A stretch of 46,643 bases of DNA from an uncultured Prevotella sp. GTDB lineage: Bacteria; Bacteroidota; Bacteroidia; Bacteroidales; Bacteroidaceae. Below are positions 27,097 through 36,800 of the stretch, piece by piece. Each line of letters opens with the position of its first letter. Position 1 is the stretch's first letter. Where the stretch lies: positions 1 through 46,643 of the forward strand of contig ONDK01000014.1 of assembly GCA_900316565.1 (NCBI GenBank). The letters run 5' to 3'. The notes under the pieces are model-generated. The model worked only from the letters and a program-made list of their open reading frames with translations. It was not told the DNA's origin and searched no databases. The position numbers were made by a program, and so were the translations under genes.

Positions 27097-28689
27097 CTAT
27101 CCGTTCTTCTTGTCGTAGGCATGAACGGGATAGTCGATGGTATAGTGCAGTCCGCGGCTCTCTTTCCGCTCTATGGCCTGACGGGTGATAAGGTAGCCCA
27201 CATTAATCATGTTGCGGAGCTCACAGATATCACGTGTAGCTTTCACACGCTTGAAGAGGGCTTCCGTCTCCTCATAGAGCAGGTCGAGGCGGTCCCAGGC
27301 GCGCTTCAGACGAAGGTCCGACCGGACGATACCGACATAGTTAGACATTATCTCTCCGACCTCCTTAACACTCTGTGTGATGAGCACCTTCTCCTCATTG
27401 GTCATCGTGCCCTCATCGTTCCATTCCGGCACCGCGGTATTGAACGAATAGTCATCGACAACACTCAACGAGTGCTTTGCGGCAGCGTCGGCATAGACGA
27501 CAGCCTCTATGAGCGAGTTGCTGGCCAGGCGGTTACCGCCATGAAGTCCGGTACAGGAGCACTCGCCGACAGCATACAAACGATGGATGGACGACTGGCC
27601 GTCGAGGTCCACCTTGATGCCGCCGCACATGTAATGGGCCGCAGGACGGACAGGTATCATCTCCTTGGTGATGTCGATACCTATCGACAGACACTTCTGG
27701 TAGATATTCGGGAAGTGGTGCTTCGTCTCCTCCGGGTCCTTATGTGTAACGTCGAGGCAGACATGTGTCAGTCCGTGCTTCTTCATCTCCTTGTCGATGG
27801 CACGCGCTACGATGTCGCGCGGAGCCAGCGACAGACGGGGGTCGTAGTTCTCCATGAATGTCTCACCGGTAGGCAACTTCAGTATGCCACCATAACCGCG
27901 CATAGCCTCCGTGATGAGGTAAGCGGGATGTGTCTCACCGGGATGATAGAGACTCGTAGGATGGAACTGAACGAACTCCATGTCCTTCACCGTTCCCTTG
28001 GCACGGTAGACCATAGCCTCACCGTCGCCGGTGGCGATGATAGGATTGGTCGTCGTCTGGTACACCGCGCCACAGCCACCAGTGCACATCAGCGTTACCT
28101 TGCTCAGATAGGTGTCGACCTTTCCCTCCGGGTTCAGCACATAGGCGCCGTAGCACTCTATGTCCGGTGTGCGGCGTGTTACCTCCATGCCGAGGTGGTG
28201 CTGGGTGATAATCTCCACGGCGAAGTGGTTCTCCTTAATCTCTATGTCGGGATGCGACCTGACAGCAGCCATCAGCGCACGCTGTATCTCAGCGCCGGTG
28301 TCGTCGGCGTGGTGCAGGATACGGAACTCCGAGTGCCCGCCCTCACGGTGCAGGTCATAGGTACCGTCGCCCTTCTTGTCGAAATTGGTACCCCAGCTCA
28401 CCAGTTCCTTTATCTGTGCAGGAGCGTTGCGTACGACCTGCTCCACGGCCTTACGGTCGGAGATATAGTCGCCGGCTATCATTGTGTCCTGGATATGTTT
28501 CTCGAAGTTGTCAACGGCAAGGTTGGTAACCGATGCCACGCCGCCCTGGGCAAAACGTGTGTTGGCCTCATCGAGCGTAGTCTTGCAAATCATGCATATC
28601 TTGCCCTTATGCGCACGAGCAACTTTAAGGGCATAACTCATACCGGCTATTCCTGAACCGATAATTAGAAAGTCGTATTTGTATACCAT
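27097..28689 (-). CDS. nadB: L-aspartate oxidase
   Basis: An FAD enzyme oxidising L-aspartate to iminoaspartate, the first step of de novo NAD synthesis; cytosolic. The 530-residue length is typical. The FAD dinucleotide motif GSGIAGMS is at 11-18, the family's HREGGHS (about 114-120) and the GGNRLASNSL segment (about 379-388) with its conserved active-site arginine are present, and a C-terminal helical domain as in succinate dehydrogenase flavoproteins follows (about 430-530). nadA and nadC are not adjacent. The -7 box at 28713-28720 gives a short leader. Confidence 0.95.
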   Translation of the reverse strand: MVYKYDFLIIGSGIAGMSYALKVARAHKGKICMICKTTLDEANTRFAQGGVASVTNLAVDNFEKHIQDTMIAGDYISDRKAVEQVVRNAPAQIKELVSWGTNFDKKGDGTYDLHREGGHSEFRILHHADDTGAEIQRALMAAVRSHPDIEIKENHFAVEIITQHHLGMEVTRRTPDIECYGAYVLNPEGKVDTYLSKVTLMCTGGCGAVYQTTTNPIIATGDGEAMVYRAKGTVKDMEFVQFHPTSLYHPGETHPAYLITEAMRGYGGILKLPTGETFMENYDPRLSLAPRDIVARAIDKEMKKHGLTHVCLDVTHKDPEETKHHFPNIYQKCLSIGIDITKEMIPVRPAAHYMCGGIKVDLDGQSSIHRLYAVGECSCTGLHGGNRLASNSLIEAVVYADAAAKHSLSVVDDYSFNTAVPEWNDEGTMTNEEKVLITQSVKEVGEIMSNYVGIVRSDLRLKRAWDRLDLLYEETEALFKRVKATRDICELRNMINVGYLITRQAIERKESRGLHYTIDYPVHAYDKKNG

Positions 28690-28712
28690 TGGTATGTTTG
28701 TTATAACGGATG

Positions 28713-28720
28713 CAAAGGTA
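28713..28720 (-). promoter_or_regulatory. -7 box of nadB
   Basis: TACCTTTG on the minus strand, about 23 nt before the start codon; no clear -33 element. Confidence 0.5.
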
Positions 28721-28836
28721 CGAAATTATTCATAATCTGAATTCATTCTTTACAATTTATTTCATTCCCGTTTCATAATCAGTACAGAAGAAGCAAAACA
28801 GATTACGGTATAATTACAAATGATTTCCAACACGGC

Positions 28837-30339
28837 TCATTTCCCGTGCTTCGGAAGTTTCGACTTAAATCTTTCGCGGAACTTATCCCACAAATTTGTC
28901 CTCTTACGGATGATATTCAAGCTTATAGCCGTGCTGACAGCAGACAGGACGAGGCCCAAGGACCAGTAGACGAGCGGATTATGAATAAAGGTAACGGCAT
29001 AGGCCAGAAGCCCCAACGGCAATTGAACCGCTATATACACGCCGACGCTGGAAGACAAATGGAAACCATATCTCGACCGGGCAAAGAAAAGCATGAAAAC
29101 AAAATAAATGACGGTGGTGGACGTAACGCCGACACCGGCACCAACAAGACCCAAGCAGTTGAAACCGAGGATGACCAGACCGACGAAAAGGATGGCATAG
29201 ATACCCTGGATGAGAAGATACGACTTGGAGTCGCCACGGGCAAGGGTGATATACTCTATCGGAATTTCCAAGGCACGGAAGTACATTGCCAGAACCACCA
29301 CCTGCGACATGCCCAACACTGGCAGAAACTTTCCACTGTAAAGGAGCGGCAGGATGACGGGCAGAAAGATGATGAAAGCCACCAGCATGGGGGATACAAG
29401 GAGAAACATCATTTCTATCTGCCTGTTGACGGTGGTATTGAACGTCACACCTAAATTCTTTATTCCCGACAGACGGGGGAAATAGTCGGTATCCATCGCC
29501 GAGAACACCATGCCGACATAGGTCAGCGTCATCATGATACCGGCATTATACAGGCCGACCATATCCAGTCCGACCACGTTATTGATATAGCTTCGTATCA
29601 AGAAGTCGGTGCCCGAAGTAAATATTCCCGCCACGACGAACGCCATTCCGAGCTTTATCATCCCTAGTCCGTCGTGGAAAAGGGCCCTGGAGAAATTCCA
29701 GCGAAAAGGACATAGGCTGTAGGATACGTGGGCAGTGAGCAGAAACTGGATGAGAGACATAAGCACCAGCGTGGGTACAATGCCCTTGGTGCCCCAGAAA
29801 TAATAGATAGGAACAGAGACAATAAGGGCACCTACAATATTGTAGAACGACACCATGGCCAGACGGCGGAGCTTGCGCAAGGCTTTGATTATCGCCGTCT
29901 CGCCCAACGACAGAATGGTGAGGCCCACGATTGGCGAGAGACAGATAAAGTGAAGGGTGTGTCCGTTCCAGGAGAATGTGAACCAACTGAGAAACGGACT
30001 GAGGATAATGCACAGCATGGTGCCCAGCAATGCCAGAATGGAACTCCAGTAGCGGATAGTGCTGACAGAATGGACGATACCATCAGTGTCGCCATCATCA
30101 TAGGCCTTCGATATCTTCTGGACGGCACTGATGCCGATACCGAAGCTGGAGGCATCAGAGACAAGGCTCACAGTGGAATTGAACAGTGAGACAAGGCCCA
30201 TACCACCCGGTCCAAGGATAAGGGAAACGAGCTTATTGCGCACCAGCGCCACACCAATGCTCAAAGCCTGCACACCACCAAAAAGACCGGTATACTTGAG
30301 GATATGCGAATAACTGTCGGTACGTTCTTTTTTTGACAT
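28837..30339 (-). CDS. Wzx-like O-antigen/polysaccharide flippase
   Basis: An integral membrane protein of about 500 residues with 12-14 hydrophobic helices, resembling the MATE/MOP-superfamily lipid-linked oligosaccharide translocases (Wzx, 'O-antigen translocase'). The N-terminal YTGLFGGVQALSIGVALVRNKLVS pattern (helix 1, then basic loop) and LGPGGMGLVSLFNS are typical of that group. It probably flips undecaprenyl-linked sugar units, but no glycosyltransferases are nearby, so the substrate is open. I start at ATG 30339 (MSKKERTDSY); an upstream ATG at 30387 adds 16 basic residues and is possible. It diverges from the gene at 30450. Confidence 0.8.
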   Translation of the reverse strand: MSKKERTDSYSHILKYTGLFGGVQALSIGVALVRNKLVSLILGPGGMGLVSLFNSTVSLVSDASSFGIGISAVQKISKAYDDGDTDGIVHSVSTIRYWSSILALLGTMLCIILSPFLSWFTFSWNGHTLHFICLSPIVGLTILSLGETAIIKALRKLRRLAMVSFYNIVGALIVSVPIYYFWGTKGIVPTLVLMSLIQFLLTAHVSYSLCPFRWNFSRALFHDGLGMIKLGMAFVVAGIFTSGTDFLIRSYINNVVGLDMVGLYNAGIMMTLTYVGMVFSAMDTDYFPRLSGIKNLGVTFNTTVNRQIEMMFLLVSPMLVAFIIFLPVILPLLYSGKFLPVLGMSQVVVLAMYFRALEIPIEYITLARGDSKSYLLIQGIYAILFVGLVILGFNCLGLVGAGVGVTSTTVIYFVFMLFFARSRYGFHLSSSVGVYIAVQLPLGLLAYAVTFIHNPLVYWSLGLVLSAVSTAISLNIIRKRTNLWDKFRERFKSKLPKHGK

Positions 30340-30392
30340 TTCCCTAATAAAACGCACATTAAACTTTTTTATTTTACATTTTCGCATCTATT

Positions 30393-30424
30393 TTTGGCTT
30401 TTAGAATATTAAATGGTATCTTTG
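30393..30424 (+). promoter_or_regulatory. Promoter of the 30450-32308 gene pair
   Basis: TTTG at 30393-30396, a 20-bp spacer, TATCTTTG at 30417-30424. Transcription starting near 30430 excludes the ATG at 30426 as start and supports ATG 30450. Confidence 0.75.
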
Positions 30425-30449
30425 CATGACTAAATCCACCCACAAATCG

Positions 30450-31070
30450 ATGAATCAACAACAGATAGACAACATACACTGGTCGGAAAACGTCATCATT
30501 GCTGATGCCGATTACATAGACCGTGTGGCCTTCGACCTTATCGTCAACTTCGAGAGGATGCTTGACCGGCGCATACCGGCGGCCGACATGAGCCGGTGGG
30601 CCATGGACATAGCTCTCGACGGAGGACTGAGAGAGGGAGACCACGAGACACAGATAGTACTCCTGCATGACAAGGGCAAGGGAAAGTTGCAGAACTTCGC
30701 ACCGGCCGACTATGGCAAGGAGCTCAACGGAAAGGCGTTCCGCGACGAGAGGCTCGGAGAGTTCATCGTCAACACCATTGCCGCCGGCGACGGAACAAAC
30801 GACAAGGATGGTATCATCATGGACATCCTCGGCATAATCCTCGGACACAAGGAAGTGAGGAGGATAATGATCGTCCCCGACTCGGAGCAGACCAACATCT
30901 GGCAGACGCTTACCACAACGCTCAACCGCGTCGACGACGAGGAGAAGCACATAACGCTCTTCGCCATGCAACCCATGCCGGGCGGCAACTTCCGACAGCA
31001 GATACTGGGATACTCGCTCATGAACGCGATGGGAATAACACAAAAGGAAATTGATAAAAAAATAAGATAA
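30450..31070 (+). CDS. Uncharacterised conserved cytosolic protein
   Basis: A 206-residue soluble protein without signal peptide or membrane segment; I do not recognise a catalytic motif. It has an N-terminal acidic segment with NVIIADADYIDRVAFDL, a central alternation of hydrophobic strands and charged helices (LHDKGKGKLQNF, DGIIMDILGIILGH) and a basic C-terminus. The start at 30450 follows from promoter position; an upstream ATG at 30426 is probably untranscribed. Its stop overlaps the next start as TAATG (the A at 31070 is shared), so it is translationally coupled to the saccharopine-dehydrogenase-like gene and may serve the same polyamine or amino-acid pathway. That link is inference from position. 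Confidence 0.75.
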   Translation: MNQQQIDNIHWSENVIIADADYIDRVAFDLIVNFERMLDRRIPAADMSRWAMDIALDGGLREGDHETQIVLLHDKGKGKLQNFAPADYGKELNGKAFRDERLGEFIVNTIAAGDGTNDKDGIIMDILGIILGHKEVRRIMIVPDSEQTNIWQTLTTTLNRVDDEEKHITLFAMQPMPGGNFRQQILGYSLMNAMGITQKEIDKKIR

Positions 31071-32308
31071 TGGGAAGAATATTAATGATTGGCGCCGGCG
31101 GCGTGGCCACGGTAGCCGCTTTTAAGATAGTCCAGAACCAGGACGTCTTCACGGAGTTTATGATTGCCAGCCATCACAAGGCTAAATGCGACAAGCTCGT
31201 GGAGGCCATACACGCTAAAGGCTATAAGATGGACATCAAGACTGCAGAAGTCGACGCTGACGACGTGGAGCAGCTTAAGAAGCTCTTCAACGAGTTTAAG
31301 CCGGACCTCGTCCTCAACCTCGCACTGCCCTACCAGGACCTTACCATCATGGACGCTTGCCTGACATGCGGATGCAACTATGAGGACACCGCCAACTACG
31401 AGCCGAAGGACGAGGCTCACTTCGAATACTCCTGGCAGTGGGCATACAAGGAGAAATTTGAGAAGGCAGGACTGACGGCAATCCTAGGATGTGGCTTCGA
31501 CCCGGGAGTGTCTCAGGCGTACACAGCATATGCCGCAAAGCATGAGTTCGACGAGATACACGACCTCGATATTGTAGACTGCAATGCCGGTAACCACCAC
31601 CACGCCTTCGCAACAAACTTCAATCCGGAGATAAACATCCGTGAGATAACACAGAAAGGACTCTACTACGAGAACGGCAAGTGGATAGAGACAGAGCCGC
31701 TGGAGATACACAAGAGCCTCACCTACCCTAACATCGGACCGCGCGAGAGCTATCTGATGCACCACGAGGAACTGGAATCGCTCGTAAAGAACTATCCTAC
31801 CATCAAGCGCGCACGCTTCTGGATGACCTTCGGGCAGCAGTATCTCACATACCTCGACTGCATACAGAACCTCGGGATGAGTCGCATAGACCCTGTCACC
31901 TACGAGGCACCACTTCACGACGACCCGACAAAGACTGTCAAGGTGGACATCATACCGCTGCAGTTCCTCAAGGCCGTACTGCCCAACCCACAGGACCTCG
32001 GCTCTAACTACGACGGCGAGACATCAATAGGCTGCCGCATTCGTGGAACGAAGGACGGCAAGGAACACACATATTACATATATAACAACTGCCGTCATCA
32101 GGATGCCTTCAAGGAAACAGGCATGCAAGGCGTCAGCTACACCACCGGTGTACCGGCAATGGCCGGAGCGATGATGTTCTTCAAGGGACTATGGCGCAAG
32201 CCGGGTGTATGGAACGTAGAGGACTTCGACCCGGATCCATTCCTCGATGTACTCAACAAGCAGGGACTGCCCTGGCACGAGCTTCGCGACATCGACCTGG
32301 AGCTCTAA
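31070..32308 (+). CDS. Saccharopine dehydrogenase family, likely carboxynorspermidine synthase
   Basis: A 412-residue NAD(P)-dependent enzyme of the saccharopine dehydrogenase-like family. The Rossmann motif GAGGVAT is at 8-14, and the family segment CGFDPGVSQ is near 141-149. In Bacteroidetes this subfamily includes carboxy(nor)spermidine dehydrogenase, which condenses aspartate semialdehyde with a diamine to give carboxy(nor)spermidine for spermidine synthesis; a decarboxylase (NspC) would complete the route but is not in the window. A lysine-metabolism role is the alternative. Translationally coupled to the upstream gene by TAATG; recA follows after 169 nt on the same strand. Confidence 0.85.
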   Translation: MGRILMIGAGGVATVAAFKIVQNQDVFTEFMIASHHKAKCDKLVEAIHAKGYKMDIKTAEVDADDVEQLKKLFNEFKPDLVLNLALPYQDLTIMDACLTCGCNYEDTANYEPKDEAHFEYSWQWAYKEKFEKAGLTAILGCGFDPGVSQAYTAYAAKHEFDEIHDLDIVDCNAGNHHHAFATNFNPEINIREITQKGLYYENGKWIETEPLEIHKSLTYPNIGPRESYLMHHEELESLVKNYPTIKRARFWMTFGQQYLTYLDCIQNLGMSRIDPVTYEAPLHDDPTKTVKVDIIPLQFLKAVLPNPQDLGSNYDGETSIGCRIRGTKDGKEHTYYIYNNCRHQDAFKETGMQGVSYTTGVPAMAGAMMFFKGLWRKPGVWNVEDFDPDPFLDVLNKQGLPWHELRDIDLEL

Positions 32309-32315
32309 CCCTTGC

Positions 32316-32394
32316 GCGCTCCCCGCGCCCCCAGCTTCCGCGCTCCCACACCCCCGCGTTCCCAGCTCCCGCGCCGCCAGCTCCCACGCTCCCC
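32316..32394. repeat. Degenerate 15-bp GC-rich tandem repeat
   Basis: Consecutive units of the form GCGCTCCCAGCTCCC start at 32316 (partial), 32325, 32340 (16 bp), 32356, 32371 and 32386 (partial). The minus strand is G-rich with many GGG runs, so quadruplex formation is possible. Its composition differs sharply from both flanking genes. It lies between the saccharopine-dehydrogenase-like gene and recA. Confidence 0.8.
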
Positions 32395-32403
32395 GTTGAG
32401 TAC

Positions 32404-32422
32404 GACGTCGCATTGCGACGTC
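32404..32422. repeat. Perfect palindrome upstream of recA
   Basis: GACGTCGCA, T, TGCGACGTC: 9-bp arms around one base, followed by eight C (32422-32429). It could be a DNA-binding site or a small interspersed palindrome; it is 56 bp upstream of the recA ATG. Confidence 0.7.
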
Positions 32423-32477
32423 CCCCCCCATCAATAATAACAACCCGCCTCCTTTGAGGCAAAAAAAACAAGCAACT

Positions 32478-33509
32478 ATGGCAAAGAAAGAAGACGCCGA
32501 AGAGGCAAAGAAGCAGCAGGCAGGAAAGCTGCAAGCCCTGCAGGCTGCCATGTCAAAGATAGAAAAAGACTTTGGTAAAGGTAGCATCATGCGCATGGGC
32601 GATGAGCACGTGGAGGATGTAGATGTCATCCCCACCGGCAGCATAGGCCTTGACGCTGCACTCGGCGTGGGAGGATACCCACGCGGCAGGATAATAGAGA
32701 TATACGGACCGGAGAGCTCCGGTAAGACCACGCTGGCCATCCACGCTATCGCGGAGGCACAGAAGCGCGGTGGCATCGCAGCCTTCATCGATGCGGAGCA
32801 TGCCTTCGACCGCTTCTATGCACAGAAGCTCGGAGTGGACGTCGACAACCTGTGGATATCGCAGCCGGACAACGGTGAGCAGGCACTCGAAATCGCCGAC
32901 CAGCTGATAAGGTCGAGCGCTATAGACATCCTCGTCGTCGACTCCGTGGCAGCTCTGACGCCTAAGAAGGAGATTGAAGGCGAGATGGGCGACTCGGTGG
33001 TAGGACTGCAGGCACGTCTGATGTCGCAGGCACTTAGAAAGCTGACATCGACCATCTCGAAGACAAACACATGCTGCATCTTCATCAACCAACTGCGAGA
33101 GAAGATTGGTATCATGTTTGGAAATCCAGAGACAACAACAGGTGGTAACGCTCTGAAGTTCTACGCCTCTGTACGCATAGACATCAGAAAGACCACACAG
33201 GTGAAGAACGGAGACCAGATCCTTGGCAACAACGTCCGCGTGAAGGTAGTGAAGAACAAGGTCGCACCTCCATTCCGCAAGGCGGAGTTCGAGATAACCT
33301 TCGGTGAGGGTATCAACCACGCCGGAGAAATCGTTGACCTCGGAGCGGAATACAACATCATCCAAAAGTCGGGAAGCTGGTTCTCGTATAACGGTACGAA
33401 GCTGGCGCAGGGCCGCGAGGCCACCAAGGCTATGATAAAAGACAACCCTGAGCTCGCTGAGGAACTGGAGACGCAGATTAAGCAGGCTATAGAGGACAAG
33501 AAGGAATAA
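32478..33509 (+). CDS. recA: Recombinase RecA
   Basis: The ATP-dependent strand-exchange protein of homologous recombination and SOS signalling. The protein has 343 residues from ATG 32478; a TTG at 32454 would add eight residues not typical of RecA. Walker [10 protein letters not shown] (77-85), Walker [11 protein letters not shown] (about 150-159), loop L1 around [13 protein letters not shown] and loop L2 [15 protein letters not shown] (about 214-228) are all intact. The N-terminal helix is Lys/Glu-rich and the acidic C-terminal tail usual in RecA is short (EDKKE). The upstream region carries a tandem repeat and palindrome; downstream is a strong terminator (33561-33635). Confidence 0.98.
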   Translation: MAKKEDAEEAKKQQAGKLQALQAAMSKIEKDFGKGSIMRMGDEHVEDVDVIPTGSIGLDAALGVGGYPRGRIIEIYGPESSGKTTLAIHAIAEAQKRGGIAAFIDAEHAFDRFYAQKLGVDVDNLWISQPDNGEQALEIADQLIRSSAIDILVVDSVAALTPKKEIEGEMGDSVVGLQARLMSQALRKLTSTISKTNTCCIFINQLREKIGIMFGNPETTTGGNALKFYASVRIDIRKTTQVKNGDQILGNNVRVKVVKNKVAPPFRKAEFEITFGEGINHAGEIVDLGAEYNIIQKSGSWFSYNGTKLAQGREATKAMIKDNPELAEELETQIKQAIEDKKE

Positions 33510-33560
33510 CAGCTCTCTGTTCTCATGACGTCTGGGTATCAGAATGATACCACAAGTCGC

Positions 33561-33635
33561 ATGTGCCAAGGAAACTCATCTGACAAGCAATCTCTTAAGA
33601 TTCATGTCAAACGAGGTTCCTTGGCACATTTTTTT
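33561..33635 (+). terminator. Long multi-part terminator of recA
   Basis: Arms 33561-33573 and 33617-33629 form a perfect 13-bp stem. After one mismatch come inner pairs CTC/GAG (33575-33577/33613-33615), TGACA/TGTCA (33581-33585/33605-33609) and AATC/GATT. Seven T (33629-33635) follow. Confidence 0.85.
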
Positions 33636-33702
33636 GCATTATCATTATCAAAAAGAAAAGGTTCGAAATCAAAATATTAACTAAAGACATCATAAATCAC
33701 CT

Positions 33703-33710
33703 TAATTTTG
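33703..33710 (+). promoter_or_regulatory. -7 box of the susC-susD operon
   Basis: TAATTTTG fits TAnnTTTG. No TTTG or TTG stands at the -33 position, as expected for a promoter needing an activator or an alternative sigma factor. Confidence 0.5.
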
Positions 33711-33842
33711 CTGCTGAAATCTAACATTAAGGAAAGACCTTAGAAATAAATCAGAACACAATAGACGGACCAATAGTACACGAACATTTATTGTCTGTAC
33801 ACATAATACAACCTAATTAAAACAAACTAAAAAATTAACATT

Positions 33843-36800
33843 ATGCAAACACGCCTAAGAAGATTTGCCTTTGTCATCTATCTGATAATGGCATGCAGCA
33901 TGGCTGGTATTGCCCAAAGCCGAAAGATAACCGGCACGGTCAAGGACACCGAAGGACTTGAAGTGATAGGAGCCACCGTAACCGTTCCAGGAACGAAGGC
34001 GGCTGCTATTACCGACGTAGACGGAAAGTACACTATCGACGTACCGTCGGGAGGAAAAAAAATCAAAGTTACGTATGTTGGAAGCAAGGATGCCGTAATC
34101 GACATTGGCAACCGAGATGTCATCGACGTTGTAATGACAGAAAGCGACCAGTCGCTCGATGAGGTCGTTGCTATCGGTTATGCGAAAGTCCGTAAGGCCG
34201 ACCTTACCGGCGCTACAGCTAGCGTTAGTGCCGAAGACCTTGCTTCGCGCCCTGTGGCTACAGCGGCGGAGGCTCTTGCCGGCAAGGCCGCCGGAGTGAA
34301 CATTGTATCGCAAAGTGGCGCGCCAGGCGCGGATATCAACATCACCGTTCGTGGTGGTACGTCTATCACACAGAGCACAACACCTCTTTATATAGTAGAT
34401 GGTTTCGAGATGGAGAATGCCCTTCAGCAAATCGACATCAACGACATTGAGACCATCGACATCATGAAGGATGCTTCGGCAACGGCAATCTATGGTGCTC
34501 GTGGTGCAAACGGTGTTGTCATCATCACGACTAAGAATGCCAAGGAAGGTAAGACTCAGGTAAACTATAACACTTACTACAGCTGGAACTGGCTCGGAAA
34601 GAAACTCGACGTACTGAACACCCTCGACTATGTTAAGTATCAGTATGAGTTCCAGACTCTTGCAGGCAACGTTGCAAACTTTGCAAGCTTCTACGGCGGC
34701 GACGTCAACGACCCGGACTTCTACACCGGAGCCTACGACCGCATAAACCAGGAATACGGCAACCGCGCAGGCATTGACTGGCAAGACGAGGTGTTTGGAG
34801 GTACGGGCTCATCGATGAACCACAACCTGAGCATCAGTGGTGGTACTGAAAAGACTAAATACTTACTGTCTTACAACTTCACTGGCGAGGATGGTATCCT
34901 CTCAAAGCATGGACTCGACAAGAACTCTATCCGCTTGAAGTTGAACCACGAGCTATGGAAAGGCGTACGCTTCGACTTCAGCACCAGCTTCCAGGATACG
35001 AAAGTTGAAGGTGGCGGCTCTATGGCAGGCAGCTTGAAGAACGTTATCCTTCAGCCACCTACGGGCGGTGCACGCTTCACTGACCAGGAGTTCCTTTCAC
35101 AAGATCTGTCGGATGAGATGATGTCAATAGATTCTCAGTATGATATCGACAACCCTCTGATCAACAACGCTAGTATCAGCAACAACAGCCACCGTCGTCT
35201 GTGGACAATGAACGCCGGAATTGAGTTCGACTTCCTCAAAGACTTCACATGGCGCACGGCAGGCAGCTACACTTGGATGCAGCGCCGCGACGACTACTGG
35301 GACAATGGCGACACACGTACTGCAAAGAACTATGGCGGTGCTTACGGCTACCGCAACAACTCAGAGCGTACCACATGGCAGATAACCAATACGTTGAACT
35401 GGAAGCACAGCTTCGACCTTCATCACGTGAACGTTCTCTTCGGACATGAGGTCTATCACCGCGGAACTCTGAAACTCGACAACGAATACCACAACTTCCC
35501 TGAAGCTAATTTCGGACTTAACAACGTTACAATGGCAGACCCGTATTCTTGGGAGTCGGGTACAAGCGAGCGCGGTCTGGTCAGTTTCTTCGGACGTGCT
35601 TCTTACGACTGGAACGACCGCTACCTCTTCACCGCTACTCTTCGTACCGATGGTAGCTCAAAGTTCGGCAAAGGACATCGTTGGGGCTGGTTCCCATCAG
35701 CATCGGCTGCATGGCGCATAACAGAGGAGCCTTGGATGCAGAGCACTAAGTCATGGCTCAGCAACTTGAAGCTTCGTCTCGGTTTCGGTACCACAGGTAA
35801 CGATAACATCGACGACAACATGTACGCTACTCCTTACGGTGTGGCTTACTACACTAACGGCAAGGAGGTTATATCAGGTCTCTCTCCTGGTTCTACTGTT
35901 GGTAATCCTAACGTTAAGTGGGAGAAGACTTCTACATTCAACCTTGGTCTCGACTTCGGATTCTTCCACGGTCGTCTGAATGGTAGCCTCGACTACTACG
36001 TCAACAAGTCGAGCAATCTGCTCATTCAGAACCGCATCCCTACTTCAACAGGTTACACATATCAGTATCAGAACCTTGCGAAGATACGCAACCGCGGTTT
36101 CGAGGCTGTCATCAACTCTACAAACATCCGTACAAAGGATTTCACATGGACAACCGACTTCAACATTTCGTTCAATAAGAACAAGGTGCTCAAGCTCTAC
36201 GGTGGTGCAAACGACAATAACTACTTCATTCAGGACTACGACTCTCGTATGTGGTTCCTCATCCAGGAAGGTTCTGAACTCGGACAGTTCTACGGATACA
36301 AGACTGACGGTGTATACACAACTGACGACTTCACACAGAACGCTGACGGTACATACACTCTCAAAGATGGCGTTCCTAGTCTGAAAGGCGCCAACCGCAA
36401 GAACATCAAGCCGGGCGACATCAAGTACCAAACTACAGCGGGACAGACCGACAAGAACGGCAACCCTGTATGGAGTACTGACGACCGTCAGGTTATCGGA
36501 CATGCTAATCCTGACTTCACTGGTGGTATGAACAACACATTCCGCTACAAAGGCTTCGATCTTAGCGTATTCCTTACATTCTCTGTTGGCGGCGACGTAT
36601 TCAACATGAACACGCAGCGTTATGTTGGTCCGTATCTGCCTAACCAAAACACCATTGCAGCTATGGCAAACCACTACATCCTCATTGACCCGCAAACCGG
36701 CAAGGAGACAACCGACCTCGCACGCCTGGCTGAGCTCAACCCTAACCAGTACAGCAAGGGACAGATATGGTCGCTGCATGCCGACAACAAGATAGCCATC

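Larger units (their letters stand above)
33510..33842. other. Intergenic region recA / susC
   Basis: Contains a small perfect hairpin just after recA (33535-33551; 7-bp arms, 3-nt loop), the long recA terminator (33561-33635) and the susC -7 box (33703-33710) with a leader of about 125 nt. I see no gene. Confidence 0.6.

Noticed and set aside
27121-28656. 511-codon open frame on the plus strand opposite nadB
   Set aside because: The opposite strand is a clear L-aspartate oxidase with all motifs. The antisense frame has no recognisable domain and follows from codon bias of the real gene.
28683-28695. Palindrome ATACCA-T-TGGTAT over the nadB start codon
   Set aside because: Short (6-bp arms) and its overlap with the start codon makes chance likely; it resembles the ATACCACA motif upstream of metY only in part.
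30369-31043. 224-codon open frame opposite the 30450 gene
   Set aside because: It would overlap the promoter and whole length of a gene that has a good promoter and coupled neighbour; no domain seen.
32553-33569. 338-codon open frame opposite recA
   Set aside because: Shadow of recA; no motifs, and no promoter or start context.
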